Shown here in pieces: positions 11,853-22,600 of a DNA stretch of 64,000 nt; the first letter of the stretch is position 1, and every line of letters begins with the position of its first letter. The stretch is taken from contig MU006218.1 of NCBI GenBank assembly GCA_010093685.1, positions 1,296,580-1,360,579 of the forward strand, in the 5' to 3' direction. Under the pieces are notes generated by a model, which saw only the letters and a program-made list of their open reading frames with translations, made no database searches and had not been told where the DNA came from. The stretch comes from Ophiobolus disseminans (taxonomy: Eukaryota > Ascomycota > Dothideomycetes > Pleosporales > Phaeosphaeriaceae). Position numbers and translations under genes: made by a program.

Positions 11853-12905
11853 ATGGATATCTTCCACCTCATAAGCTTGGACATGTCACGCTCCCATAAC
11901 TCGACCTCGGACCCACTAACCAACTATTGCAAATTTTCCATTGCTTGCTACCCGTATGTAAAGATAGGATACGAGCCAAGCAGAACAATAAAAATACTAA
12001 CGTCGACTAGGGACTATATGGTCACTCACAAGCTCTTCATCTTCGTCACGTCAATAGTAGTTGCTCTCGGCGTTTGCGCCTGCGAATACCTTAACGCCAA
12101 CGTCAATACCGACCCTAGCCAACCCCACCAGTCCCGCATCGGTTGCTTTAGGGCTTACCTTGCAGAAAATTGCGAAGCTTACCAGGAATTCATCGAGATG
12201 ACGAATGAATCACGCAGCCTTGAAGAACCAGCAATCCAGCCCTCGGGCGATGAAAAGACCAATTCGCACACCGCCGAAGAGAAGATTCCTGATCTTCCCA
12301 CATCATGCACAAACCCACGCTGTCCTTGGAACATCGCTCTGGAAGAGCTGAAAGCTCCAGAAATTTCCTCGCGTCGCCTGTCGTTTCTCCCCGTGTTAGA
12401 ACTAGTTGTCCTCCTCTCTATCTACGCCTTCATCAAATCTGCCTTCTACTCCTTCCTCGCCACGGTCTCGTACGTATCCTACAGGTTCCTCTCTGCCGAC
12501 GTCACCATCGATTCCCAACAACCACCCCAGACCCGCTTTACGGCCTATCAAACCGCTGTCCTTGCCTTCGTCGCGGATCGGAATAATAGAGTGTATCTCA
12601 CAGATGTCACTCTGCTCTCGCAGGTGATCATCTTCGTGGTACTTCTCTACTCTGGCAGCGTTTGTACGACGGCCGCATTCGGTGTTGTGTGCTGGTTGAA
12701 GGGCTCTTTGTACGAGTCGCAAGAAAGGGAGATTTTCGATTTGAAGGCTGAGAGAAGGATGTTGAGGAGAGAGAATATGAAGCTTATGGTGAAAGAGGCG
12801 AAGAAGGAGGTGGAAACGACGACGAAGAAAGAGGTGGAGAATGTGGAGAGGGAGACGGCTGAGGAATCAGATGAGGAATGGGAGGTATGCGAGACGGAGG
12901 AGTAA
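11853..12905 (+). CDS. Hypothetical membrane protein with acidic coiled-coil tail
   Basis: I do not recognise this protein. The whole region is open (350 codons), but bases 11954-12010 look like an intron: GTATGT start, a perfect TACTAAC branch site, TAG end. It is 57 nt, so splicing keeps the frame, giving exons 11853-11953 and 12011-12905 and 331 residues. Hydrophobic segments occur at KLFIFVTSIVVALGVCACEY near the N terminus, VLELVVLLSIYAFIKSAFYS in the middle, and VIIFVVLLYSGSVCTTAAFG later. A luminal or extracellular loop with several cysteines lies between the first two. The C terminus is a highly charged Lys/Glu helix (LKAERRMLRRENMKLMVKEA), probably a coiled coil. Predicted topology is three or four membrane passes. 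Confidence 0.65.
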   Translation: MDIFHLISLDMSRSHNSTSDPLTNYCKFSIACYPYVKIGYEPSRTIKILTSTRDYMVTHKLFIFVTSIVVALGVCACEYLNANVNTDPSQPHQSRIGCFRAYLAENCEAYQEFIEMTNESRSLEEPAIQPSGDEKTNSHTAEEKIPDLPTSCTNPRCPWNIALEELKAPEISSRRLSFLPVLELVVLLSIYAFIKSAFYSFLATVSYVSYRFLSADVTIDSQQPPQTRFTAYQTAVLAFVADRNNRVYLTDVTLLSQVIIFVVLLYSGSVCTTAAFGVVCWLKGSLYESQEREIFDLKAERRMLRRENMKLMVKEAKKEVETTTKKEVENVERETAEESDEEWEVCETEE

Positions 12906-13118
12906 ACCATGTGCTAATCAGACGCTGGCTGTAACCCCAGACCAATCAATGGTTTATGTCGACCCTGACACATCGTCTCGAACGCGTCGACCGCGCCTTC
13001 ACAAGGTTCCACCTTCAATGAAATGCTAGATTGAAAGATAACTTCTCATTCAGATGCCAGTCTTGACTATCTGCATCCTACTCAATTATTTCCATCATCA
13101 CATCTATCACAGCCCTAT

Positions 13119-13655
13119 CTACACCCTCTTCCTCTTGCCCTCACCCACCAATCTTCCCCTCTCCACCCACCACCCCACCCACGCAACCCCAACTACCACT
13201 GGAAACCCATACAACTGCGGTCTCCCATCGCCGAACTCCGGATCCATCCACAATGCTCCCGGGTACAAAATGCCACTCAAACTCGACACGTAGATCATAG
13301 TCTGCAGCACCAGCACCCAGGTCAAATGCGTCAGTTGCTGCTGTGGAGACGGCGTTGATGGAATGGTGATGAAGAGCGCGTAGAAGGTGATTAGCCCGAT
13401 GAAGAGGCCCATGGACATTGTTTGCCCGTTGTGGTAGCGTGCGTGTGGGGGCCAGGTGGGGTTGTGGATGTGTGTTTCACTGGTGGGGGTGGTTAGTGTA
13501 TGTTGACTAGACACAACTGGCTTCGTGAGCGAGGCAATGGCGGTAATAGTTTGAAGATTCGTTGCTTACTTCCAGTCTGCTAGAAAGGGTCCGATGGTGG
13601 TGATGAGGTTCACGAGAAGGAGGAGAGATTTGCCGGGGGTAAATGCTGGTGACAT
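13119..13655 (-). CDS. Small four-helix membrane protein (fungal DUF6640-like)
   Basis: Two exons, 13655-13570 and 13479-13119, give 148 residues. The junction restores FLADWN/ETHIHNPTWPPHARYH. The motif (T/N)HIxNPxWPPHARxHNGQT is a recurrent signature of a fungal family of small membrane proteins of unknown function that I associate with DUF6640. Hydrophobic helices are visible in LLLLVNLITTIGPFLADW, GLFIGLITFYALFITI, VLVLQTMIYVSSLSGILYP and YGFPVVVGVAWVGWWV, so four passes are likely. No catalytic function can be inferred. The family assignment is from memory of the motif and needs a profile search. Confidence 0.7.
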
Positions 13656-14263
13656 TTTTGGAACAAAGATATTTGATGTAGAACTGTTTGTGAGTGACTT
13701 CAAGTATTTAAGGGAGCAGGTGATTATGCACTTTAAGATATAACCTTAATATGCGAATACGGTGTCTGTTTTGCAAAGAGCGTTAGGTTCGGAGATATGA
13801 GGCTCGCTTTCCGTAACTACGAGCCGATGACGTAAGACCTGAACAACATATTTTTGATAACACGAAGCGTCTGAACTTGACGTCTACAACACCTTAAATG
13901 TTGATCTAGTACGTTGGTGTACTATAGGAACCTACTTCTTGAGTGTGTTCGCCCGCCCCCACTTTTTGCTTTATGCATCCATACTCAGCCATGGGCGGCA
14001 TGACTGCATGGACACGAAGCTGTGGCTGCAGGTGGCTTGAGCATGGGATCAATTCACTGGTTGGCAGCACGACGCATATAGAAACTGTACTGGCTGTGTG
14101 GCTGCTTGAATAATTAACACAGCCTTGATCGTATCGCAAACCCAGTTTTCGCCATGCTCGCCTGAAGCTAGAAATTGAACATCTGCTGGGAGCCTTACAG
14201 GCTACCTTCACTCCCCTTCCCTCTCTTTACGCCAGTACTTATCGAGCTCTTAGTATAGCTATC
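13656..14263. other. Divergent intergenic region, 608 bp
   Basis: It separates a leftward and a rightward gene. No open frame is convincing. The right part (14190-14263) is pyrimidine-rich before the ATG at 14264, which suggests a promoter. Confidence 0.4.
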
Positions 14264-16168
14264 ATGTCTTCACAGGATGATATTTCCTATTCCGCGATCC
14301 CGAAGTCGATGGTTTCGAAGAGCACGGAATCAATACAAAGTTCCCCGGATGCAACCGAGCGAACAGTGGAATGGCACATTTCCCTGCGAGCTCCATTGTC
14401 TATGCTCGCTCTGTTCTTGTCAGGCGTTCTTGTTTCTGTTGGCCATCACATCTTCTACCTTCGTCTTAACGGCTCAGCCGTGCGAGACCCAAATGAGGGA
14501 TCGCAATACCTGTCTCAGATCTGGATCATCCGCTATGGCACAGCCTTTGCATTCCTAGCCAAAGCTCTACTTGCGAGTGCTGTTGTCGTGGCTTACAAGC
14601 AACACATGTGGATCAATCTACGAATGGAAGCCAACACAATTTCGACTATCGATGCAATGTTCGCGGCCACGTACGACATTCTGGCCTTTTTGAGTCCGAA
14701 TCTGCTGCTGAGGGCAAAGATACTAGCGCTGATGGCACTCATCACTTGGTAGTCAACTTATACTCGTTCAAGCTTCCTAGAGTCATATTGCTAACAATCC
14801 TAGGTTTCTTCCTCTTGCAGCGCTTGTTACACCGTCGACCCTAACCGTTATACCAGCCATGCGTGAAAACATCACCATGATCCATGTGCCGACTCTCAAT
14901 TTCAAAAATGCATCATTGTATAACTTCGATGGACTGGGCGACGGAACTTCTCCATTGCTGACCCGCCTTACATCCGCCATGGCATCCAACATGCAGATTC
15001 TGCCAATGCCAGCCATTGCACCGAACACTACGTATAACCATACGTTCCAAGGACCATCGTTAAAATGTGTTCCTGCCACAGGTCCGAGGCTGGACAATAT
15101 GACCGCAATCTGGAACGCAACAGAGACGCGTTTGAACGGAACTCTTGGCGGACAACTTATGTATCTTGCTTACACGTTGACCGAGAGTCAGTCATTCATT
15201 AACGTGAGTTCTTTCGTATCGGACTGTATAATAGCAGACGCATATACATCCTGTCCTATGTCCGGCTCTGTGATATCAGCACGAATTGGCAACGAGTCTC
15301 TGGAGTGCTCAGTGAAGAGTACAAACTTCGACGTCGAATTTCACGCTATTGGAAACACGCAAACTATCACGAAGATACGCTACCCGCGGTCGGGAGAGTT
15401 TAAAGGTGAATCTTCCGGGGCAATGTCGCAAGCGTTGGCTACAATACTCACGGGTGCAATTGGTGTTCAAATGAAATCGAAGTCAACAGACGAAAGTGGC
15501 TTTGCCAGCCTCGTCACTTGGCGTACTAGAGTCATGTCTACTGCTTTGATAGGCCTGGTATCTACCGCCTTCTCCGAGAGAAGAGGACGTCTGGTAGGCA
15601 AAATAAAGGACATCCCGGATGCCGATCGACAGCTAGCTGGAAACAGAACGCTAGCGAAGATGATAGAGGAACTGTCTAGGAACCAGACCCTCAGTCTCTT
15701 TAGTGACCGACGGATGTGGTAAGTCAAGCAGCATCCTTCCAACAACTTGCACTGCAACCACTAACGCTTCTCCTACTCAGGCTTCCCCAAAATGCCACGA
15801 ACAAAACAAGCGTAACCCAATCCACATCTTACACAATCTACGAGTACCGCCCACGCAACCTCATCATGACCTACAGCATCGCCATCGCCTTCTCAGCTTT
15901 TGGCGTTCTACTCGGCCTGCGCGCTGTGTGGCTGAATGGTATCTGCCATGAGACTAGCTTCTCCTCTATTATGAGCACTACGCGCAACCAAGTCCTTGAT
16001 GATTTGACGCTCGGGTATTCGCTGGGATCGGCACCGACTCCGCATGCGGTAACGACGATCAAGCTGAGGTTCGGAGTGTTGAGAGATGGCGAGCAGGAAC
16101 GGTCAAGAGCAGCCTTCGGGTTGGAGGAAGAAACTGTGCCGTTGAGGAAGGGTCAGGTGGTGTATTGA
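14264..16168 (+). CDS. Fungal multi-pass membrane protein with large glycosylated loop
   Basis: Three exons, 14264-14748, 14804-15718 and 15781-16168, give 595 residues. Each intron has clean borders and each junction rebuilds a tryptophan codon. Hydrophobic segments lie in the N-terminal third (SMLALFLSGVLVSVGHHIFY, AFLAKALLASAVVVAY, LLRAKILALMALITWFLPLA), and one lies near the C terminus (IMTYSIAIAFSAFGVLLGL). Between them is a loop of about 350 residues rich in N-glycosylation sequons (NAS, NTT, NMT, NAT, NGT, NVS, NES). I recognise this layout from a large ascomycete family often labelled formylmethionine deformylase-like. That label has no catalytic support here, since no deformylase metal motif is visible. 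The function is unknown; a surface protein is likely. Confidence 0.75.
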
Positions 16169-16565
16169 GTGGACAACTTGGGAGGCGGCTGAAAGGATAC
16201 GCGGGACTATCATTTGATAAGTGTAGGCGGATAAGAGCACCGAGGAGGTATACTCTCATTCAAAAACTTCAACTATACCTGTAAGAATACGTTTGTGACC
16301 CTCCAGGATGCATCATCGCATCTCATCTGATTCTGAAGGTGTGGTTGACTTCTTTCACTTTCACCTGAAACCCAAAGCTTAGACAATACTATTGTGTCTT
16401 CAATAAAACACCAACCTATTATTCCGATTATCCCTGCCTCGCAATAGCAGCATAACGGCCCCTTCTCTATAGTAATACATAAACCCCTATACCCTCCCTC
16501 CTACTTTCTCTCTAGCCTTAAAACCCTCTTCCACCTAACCAAAATCAATCCACAACTCCACAAAA
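16169..16565. other. Intergenic, 397 bp
   Basis: No gene is supported. Bases 16480-16565 form a C/T/A-rich leader before the ATG at 16566. Confidence 0.4.
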
Positions 16566-17021
16566 ATGCCATCTCCACAATCCCCCTACAACTACTACTA
16601 CTACGCCTTCCTCCCCGCCGAATCGTCCCTCTCCGACCTCCAATACTACTTCACCCACAACGCGCCCACAACAGCCACAGAGTGGCACTACTACGCACTA
16701 GCGCTATTCCACTACCAGGAAGCGCATGAGGACCACGAGTCTGCGACGCCACTAGTGCCTGAGGAGTATTTCTCCTCGCAGGCGGGGATGAGTTCAGACG
16801 GCGATGACGACTCCGACGACGAGTGGACGTACCAGCAACCGCACGTCTTGTGCCCTGGTGGTCCCCAACTGGACGAGGGCGAGATAGTCCTGACGAGCAT
16901 TGAGTTGCCGCCCATTGCGGACTTGATCAGTTTTCCGTGGACGCCGGTGGGCGTTGGATTGCCGCCGCTGAGATATTTGGATAGGGGTGTGGTGGTCAAG
17001 GAGGAGGATGACGAGGCGTGA
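16566..17021 (+). CDS. Small acidic hypothetical protein
   Basis: A single-exon frame of 151 residues. It opens with a tyrosine-rich stretch (PYNYYYYAFLPAE), has an aromatic helix-like segment (WHYYALALFHYQEAHE) and an acidic run (SDGDDDSDDEW), and ends KEEDDEA. It has no signal peptide or membrane helix. I recognise no domain. A pyrimidine-rich leader precedes the ATG and codon use resembles the neighbours, which supports a real gene. It is convergent with the F-box gene to the right. Confidence 0.55.
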   Translation: MPSPQSPYNYYYYAFLPAESSLSDLQYYFTHNAPTTATEWHYYALALFHYQEAHEDHESATPLVPEEYFSSQAGMSSDGDDDSDDEWTYQQPHVLCPGGPQLDEGEIVLTSIELPPIADLISFPWTPVGVGLPPLRYLDRGVVVKEEDDEA

Positions 17022-17336
17022 TTGAGAAACAGAGGAGAGGGCGTTGGGGTGATGAAGTGTGACGGGGTGGTGTATGAGTGGTGTGTTTGAAAGGCGATAG
17101 TGGTGTGAGGAAAGACAAGCAGACATTCGGCTCATGAGCAGAGGTGTATAGAGAAAATCGTATTGCATCAGAAAGAATCATTATCAGATACCTCCCACGC
17201 TACGCGTATGCAAGAAGAGGAGGAGTTTATCATACAAAAATCAGATCGTGGTGAACATTACAAAATGCGCCGTCTGGGTATCCAAATACGAAACATGGGC
17301 TAGAACTCCAATTCATATCGAATCCATCATTACTAT
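17022..17336. other. Intergenic between convergent genes, 315 bp
   Basis: This must hold the 3' ends of two convergent transcripts (16566 rightward, 17337 leftward). No gene or repeat is seen. Confidence 0.4.
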
Positions 17337-20300
17337 TTAAGGTCCTTCCGCTGGCATCGGCACAGGTGCGCTCTCCAACTTGATATCTGGCCCCGACGCC
17401 TCGTATGACTCGGGCTCAACTTCAGGAGCAGCAGCAGCAGGCCGTCTCGGCAGCGCTCTGTCCCTCTCTTCGTAATAAACATATTCTCCACGACTATTGT
17501 ACCTCTGTGCCGGAGGTCGTTCGTATGAAGGGACCGGTACGTATTCATACCGTTCCTGTTCATAGCGGGCTGGCTGTGGGTATGACACGTACGGTCCACG
17601 CGGATGATGACGTGGTTCGCCGCGGACGTGCACAACCTCGTAACCGTAGCCATCATCAATATAGACAGGCCGTGAGCCACGCGGCTCATCGTAGCGAAAG
17701 CGCGGTGGTGAATACGCATGTGGATGCAAGCGATCCTGAACAGAGACGTACTCACGTGGCACCTGACGCGGGTAGAAGCGGTCTTCCGGCTGGGCTAGAT
17801 CAACGCTTTGCTCTCGCGAGAACGCCGACTCGTACTCTGGCTCCGCGTTGGGCTGAGGGGTTTCTTGCTGAACTATTCGACGATGTTGCTCCTCGTATCT
17901 CCTACTTTGCGAGCGGCTCATGCTGGGGCCGCGACCGTATGGTTCGTCACGGGCTACACTCATATATCGGTAGTACCTTGATGGCATCCGCTGCTCGTGA
18001 GGCCTATCTCGTCGGCGGTGTGGACCAGCTCTTCTCTGTGGTTCTCCTGAATCGGGAGTGGGAACGTGTCGTCCGTTGGAATGAAAATCCTCATACCTGG
18101 AGCCATTAGACGCTGTTGACGGGGGCCTGGGATGTGGCGCCACAAGCGGTCGAGACACATGTTCAGGTTCCTTTACTACAGGGGTATTCGGTGGTGGCGG
18201 CGTTGTGTATCGTACAGCTTCTGGCGCTCCTGGCGCAGGTTCAGTAGGCTTCGTCTCTGACTGTTGCGTGAGCGGTGGGGGCTGCATAGGTTCGGCAACT
18301 GGAGTTTGACCAGGAACAAAGTCTTCCAGGAAGCGATCTGCTGCAGACTGTCCTCGCGCCGAACCTGCCTCCCGAGAATGGCGTTCCCTTACATAACGGT
18401 ATTCTGGTCGTGGTTCCTCGTCATCATAGTATCGAGGCTGGCGCGTATAAGCAGCGTACTCGCGTCCATGGCTTCCCTCGCGCGGTTGCGCATAGACGAC
18501 CTCCTCTGGTGGTGGGCCATATATCCTCTCATGTTCTCGGAAAGCAGTCCGACGGCCTTGGTAGTCTCCGTATGCAGGGCCTGAGTGAACCAATCTAGGG
18601 CTGGGTGCGTAGTCCAGATGGTACTCCCGTGGACGGGTGTACCCTTCGTCCATATCTTCTCTGGACATCTGCCGCTTATGCTCATCAGCCTCGCTTCTCT
18701 GTTTGATCGAATTTTGTGAGCTACCTACATGGTAACGGGGCTCTGCATAGACGCGGTGTTTGCGATCACTGGAGGGGCTTTCTCGATGAGAATGTTGTCT
18801 CTTCAGGGAGCTACACACATTAGTTGCCTGCGATAAAGGATGCTAAGGGGATCGTACTCATGTTCGGAGGGCTTCGGCAACCCTGGTGATTCCACTTGAG
18901 CGGAAGCGAGAGACGAAGGCCCTGATCTATTGTGAGGCTCTCCAGAGGTTCCGCTGGTGCTCGTGGCATCCTTTAATCCGGGTAACGGAGGTGATGCCAG
19001 CCCATTATTATCTATAACACCGATCTTCGGTAGTGGCATAGGGAACAGGCTTGGAAAGGTGGTCGCAATCATGAGGAGCTTGTCGTCATCCATTCCGGGT
19101 GCATGTAGAAGTCCAGAAATAATTCGATCACTGGGCAGTTCGATCATTTCTTCCTTCCAGTCCAATGGAGCGGTCTGTTGTCCATAGACCGTACTGTATG
19201 GGTGTGGCGCTAGATGCTGAGTTTTGAAGTGCAATAATAAGTTCAGAACAGTGTATGTCTTCCTCTCAGTCGGTTTGGCGTAGTAAGCGCCAGTAAGTTG
19301 ATGAGAAGACTCCACTTGGCATGCTTTACAGGAAAGGCCTGGAGCAAGCTTCAGACTCTTTGGAATCTCATGATTAGAGAATGCATCAATGAAGTGCGTC
19401 AAGTTTGGTTCATGGTTGAACTCGACGTGAAACCTGGAAATGACACGATGCAACAGGACGTAGATCCGGAGGCTGTTTGGCATATCCTTGATGCCGGAGG
19501 TTTGCTTCCAAATATCCTGGCTCATGTCGATGACGGTACTTACTTGCTTATCGAACAGACTAGTGCTGTGACTGGCGTCTTCAGTACTATCCGGGGCTGC
19601 GTCAGGCACGGCTGATCCTGGTGGTGGTATGGAAGGCGGCGGCGCCACAGCGGAGTTGATCATAGCCGGCGATGGCATGTACGCGCCATTTCCTATCTGC
19701 GGGCCATAGCCAGGAGGCCCCATCGCTGCAAAAGCATAATGGTCCACGGGTGTGCCATACTGCTGACCATATTCGTAAGCGGCCATCGGAGCACCGGGAG
19801 CTTGAGGCGGATGGAAAGGGCCGCTGTAATGACCTCCGTAACCATAAGGACCGGGACTAGCCTGCGGGAGGTGCAGTGGCATGTGAGGTGTGGCAGTTCC
19901 TGCACGGGAATACCCACCAAATTGACCAGTATATCCAGACGGGTTGGAAGCATGTCCATTGTGGAAAGGTTGGATAGACACAGGATCCGGGTGGAAGGGC
20001 GTATCCTCGGGCCATTCGGCTTCTCTCCAAGCAACAACGATGTTGCCGCTACTAAACGCATGCGTGTGTTTGGCACCGAAGTGTTGGACGACTCCTTCGA
20101 ACCCGTACGGTCTTGTACTGCTCTCGCAATCTTGGCCGTTGCAGAAGAAGAGGTCCTTGCGAAACGGCTCTGTCAGTGGCTTAATCTTGTTATCATACAC
20201 CCATTTCATATTCTCCAGAACAAGCTTTGGTCTGTTGCCTGCGTCATCAATAGATCCCTGTAGTTGTGCCTGCGTCGCGCCATTCATCACAGACGCAGTC

Positions 20301-22044
20301 TCATAAAACTTACGCCGCACGTGTGCGAGAAGGTCGGCGGCAAACTTTGGGCAACTCTCAAAGGTAAGTGCCTTGCCTTGGTCCCAGTCTTGGTCAATGA
20401 AATCGTCGGCAATGGCGCTGAGCTTGTCGCGGATTGGTCGTTGCTGATCTTCCCATTCGCGGTCCATGGCCTCCTTTGCTTCTTTGGAGTTTACATCCTG
20501 GAAGCGGCGGTCCACAGGTTTTGTGGAAAGCGAAGCCGCATGCGACACGTGGTTAGCTTCCGCCTGTTGGGCAGCAGGGAGTTGGGCGAGTAAGCGGGGC
20601 AGAAGCACACTCCATGCATAGTCGTTCATTGGCTGCGAGATCTGAATGGCTGCCTTGAACGAATCCATGTGTCGCAAGATGTTTGGCGCAATGGGAGGAG
20701 ACATCTGCTGGCACCGGCGTTCAATGTCCGTCTTCCGACATGCCTTGGCTTCGTTTGCATCGTGAAGATTCCTTTGATGGGATGGCTGTGTGCTCCCGGT
20801 CTGGCCGGGCTGTGGAGTGTAGATCTGTGGTGGAACCGTTGGCGGCCTCGGCTGGGCATACTGAGATGATGGTGCTGTAGTCGTTAGGCTGAGCACGGGA
20901 GTCGTTGGGTTAGAATGCCGAATAGAGCTGACATGCCGATTTGCGAAAGAGACAGGTGAACTATACTTACCCAAAGGAACCGGTGTGTGGATTATTGGAG
21001 ACGGCATCTGGCGTGCGGGAGATCTGGACGGCTCCTTGTGCGATCTGGCTGCAAGTGAGGGCGCTGCAGATGTCGCGCGCGATCGCTCGTGCTGGTGTCT
21101 GGCCTCCCACTTCTCCCAGTTGTCGGCGACTTTCATGCGCTCCTTGCCTTGCGCGTCTAGGCCTTTGGACCACTCCTCAGCTGCCGCAGGGCCCAGACTC
21201 AGTGCGTCGTTGAGTTCCTGCGTGATATCTGCCACGTGCTTCATGTAGTAGTACTTGCCGATCTCGACATCGGGGGGTGTCGTGGTGGCCTGCAGGAGGT
21301 GTGCAGCGATGTAGTTGCAGTCTTTGGTGATTAGCGCGAATGGCAGCGCGGGGCGAAGGGCGGAGGCAGCGGAGAAGAGGAGGCTCGTTTCCTAAACAGT
21401 CAGTCGCGATCTGGGGCAGGGAAGGTGCGACTCACCGTTTGGCACTGCTGCATCAGGCACGGGCCGCACGCTCTGATGCCAAACGGCCATATGGTGCGCA
21501 CGCCAGCAGCGCCCGGCCCTCTCTGCCATATCTTCTCACCGGGTGTAAAAGGAATGATCTTGGTACAAAACTGGCATCTCTTCGACCAAGCCAGCTGCCA
21601 CATTTGCAGCTCGGTGAAGCCTGGAAGGGGCTTCGGCGGCCGTGGAGAGAGCGCATTGCGGGCAGAGGCCCACAAGAACTCAGACTTAAGGAGACGCAGA
21701 CAGCCTGGTGCTGGCTTAGAGACAGGGACGTTGTGCACGTCTGTGAGATAGGAAAAGAATGATCGATTGACCTGCATCAATCGACCCAGGTCTGCAAGCG
21801 AACAGGAAAGGAATACATGCTGCCATGCGGCTGGCGGAAGCCCAGCGCATGGTCTCGGGCCGCTTGAGATGGAAGACGAAGGAGACACGAGCTTGCGCTT
21901 CTTGTCGTGCGCAGAAGACGAGTCTTCTGCCTTGCGCTTGGTGACAGCCATATCACGTTGCGCGTCGCGCGCTGTCAGCACAGGCGCCGCCTCGGATCCG
22001 TAGAAGTCGGTGGAGGAAGCGACGCTCGTCTCGCGCTCTGCCAT
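17337..22044 (-). CDS. Very long F-box protein with a zinc-ribbon-like motif and disordered Arg/Glu/Tyr/Pro-rich tail
   Basis: Three exons, 22044-21436, 21391-18858 and 18810-17337, fuse two long open frames into one protein of 1538 residues. The second intron (GTACGA..ACTAAT..TAG) is supported because it removes the stop between them and keeps frame (EHD/SLKRQHSHRE). Residues 35-50 form a bipartite nuclear signal (KRKAED..KKRK). Residues 69-100 are F-box-like (LPPAAWQHVFLSCSLADLGR). Cys pairs in CQFC and CGPC suggest a zinc ribbon. A middle conserved region contains WEDQQRPIRDKLSAIADDFI and a CNGQDCE..H..H zinc-finger-like patch. The last 490 residues are low complexity. The layout resembles a fungal family with a DUF7892-type domain. 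A role as a nuclear SCF adaptor is inference. Confidence 0.78.
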
Positions 22045-22600
22045 GGCGACTCGAGCTACCGGCAGGCGAAGCTCACGAGAGCCTCACCAGCGATACACAG
22101 CAGGCTGCAGACATGGGTAGGGCGGTAGGATGGTCAGGGATAAGGCTGTGACGCGGAGGGGACGCGCTGCAGTTGTCTGCGCTGGCTATGTGGTGCTGTC
22201 GCGAAGAGGTGGGTATGAAGGAGTCTTGGAAGCAAGCGATGTCTAGTGTAGCAGATAGCGGACGGGCTGGGGTTATGTCTTGCAGGTGGTGATGTGGTGC
22301 GGAGACGGCTCAGCGAATCAGCAAATGAGGCGGACGTGATGGCGCACCGTCCGACCGGCGAACTAAATGCTTGGCGGATGACGGAGCTGGGTTGGGCATT
22401 CGTAGCTGCCAGAGGCTGTGCGGTGCTGTGCTGCCACACCCACGTATACACATACGAGACGCCCGCTCTACACCGTCGGAAGTCTTGTGCGCAGTGAGGG
22501 AGCTCCATATTCAATTCTTCCCCATCCTCCTCTCTTTATTCTCCCCATCTGCATCTTCCGCCCTCCCACCATCCACCACAGCTCCCCCGCCCACCTCACT
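22045..22600. promoter_or_regulatory. Divergent promoter region of the F-box gene and ABP1
   Basis: These 556 bases lie between two divergent start codons. Several open frames exist, but none looks like a protein family. The right 90 bases are C/T-rich, as in a fungal core promoter. Confidence 0.4.

Noticed and set aside
20929..20971. Possible 43-nt intron in the F-box gene (GTAAGT..CAG)
   Set aside because: Splicing would break the long open frame; the unspliced sequence stays open on both sides.
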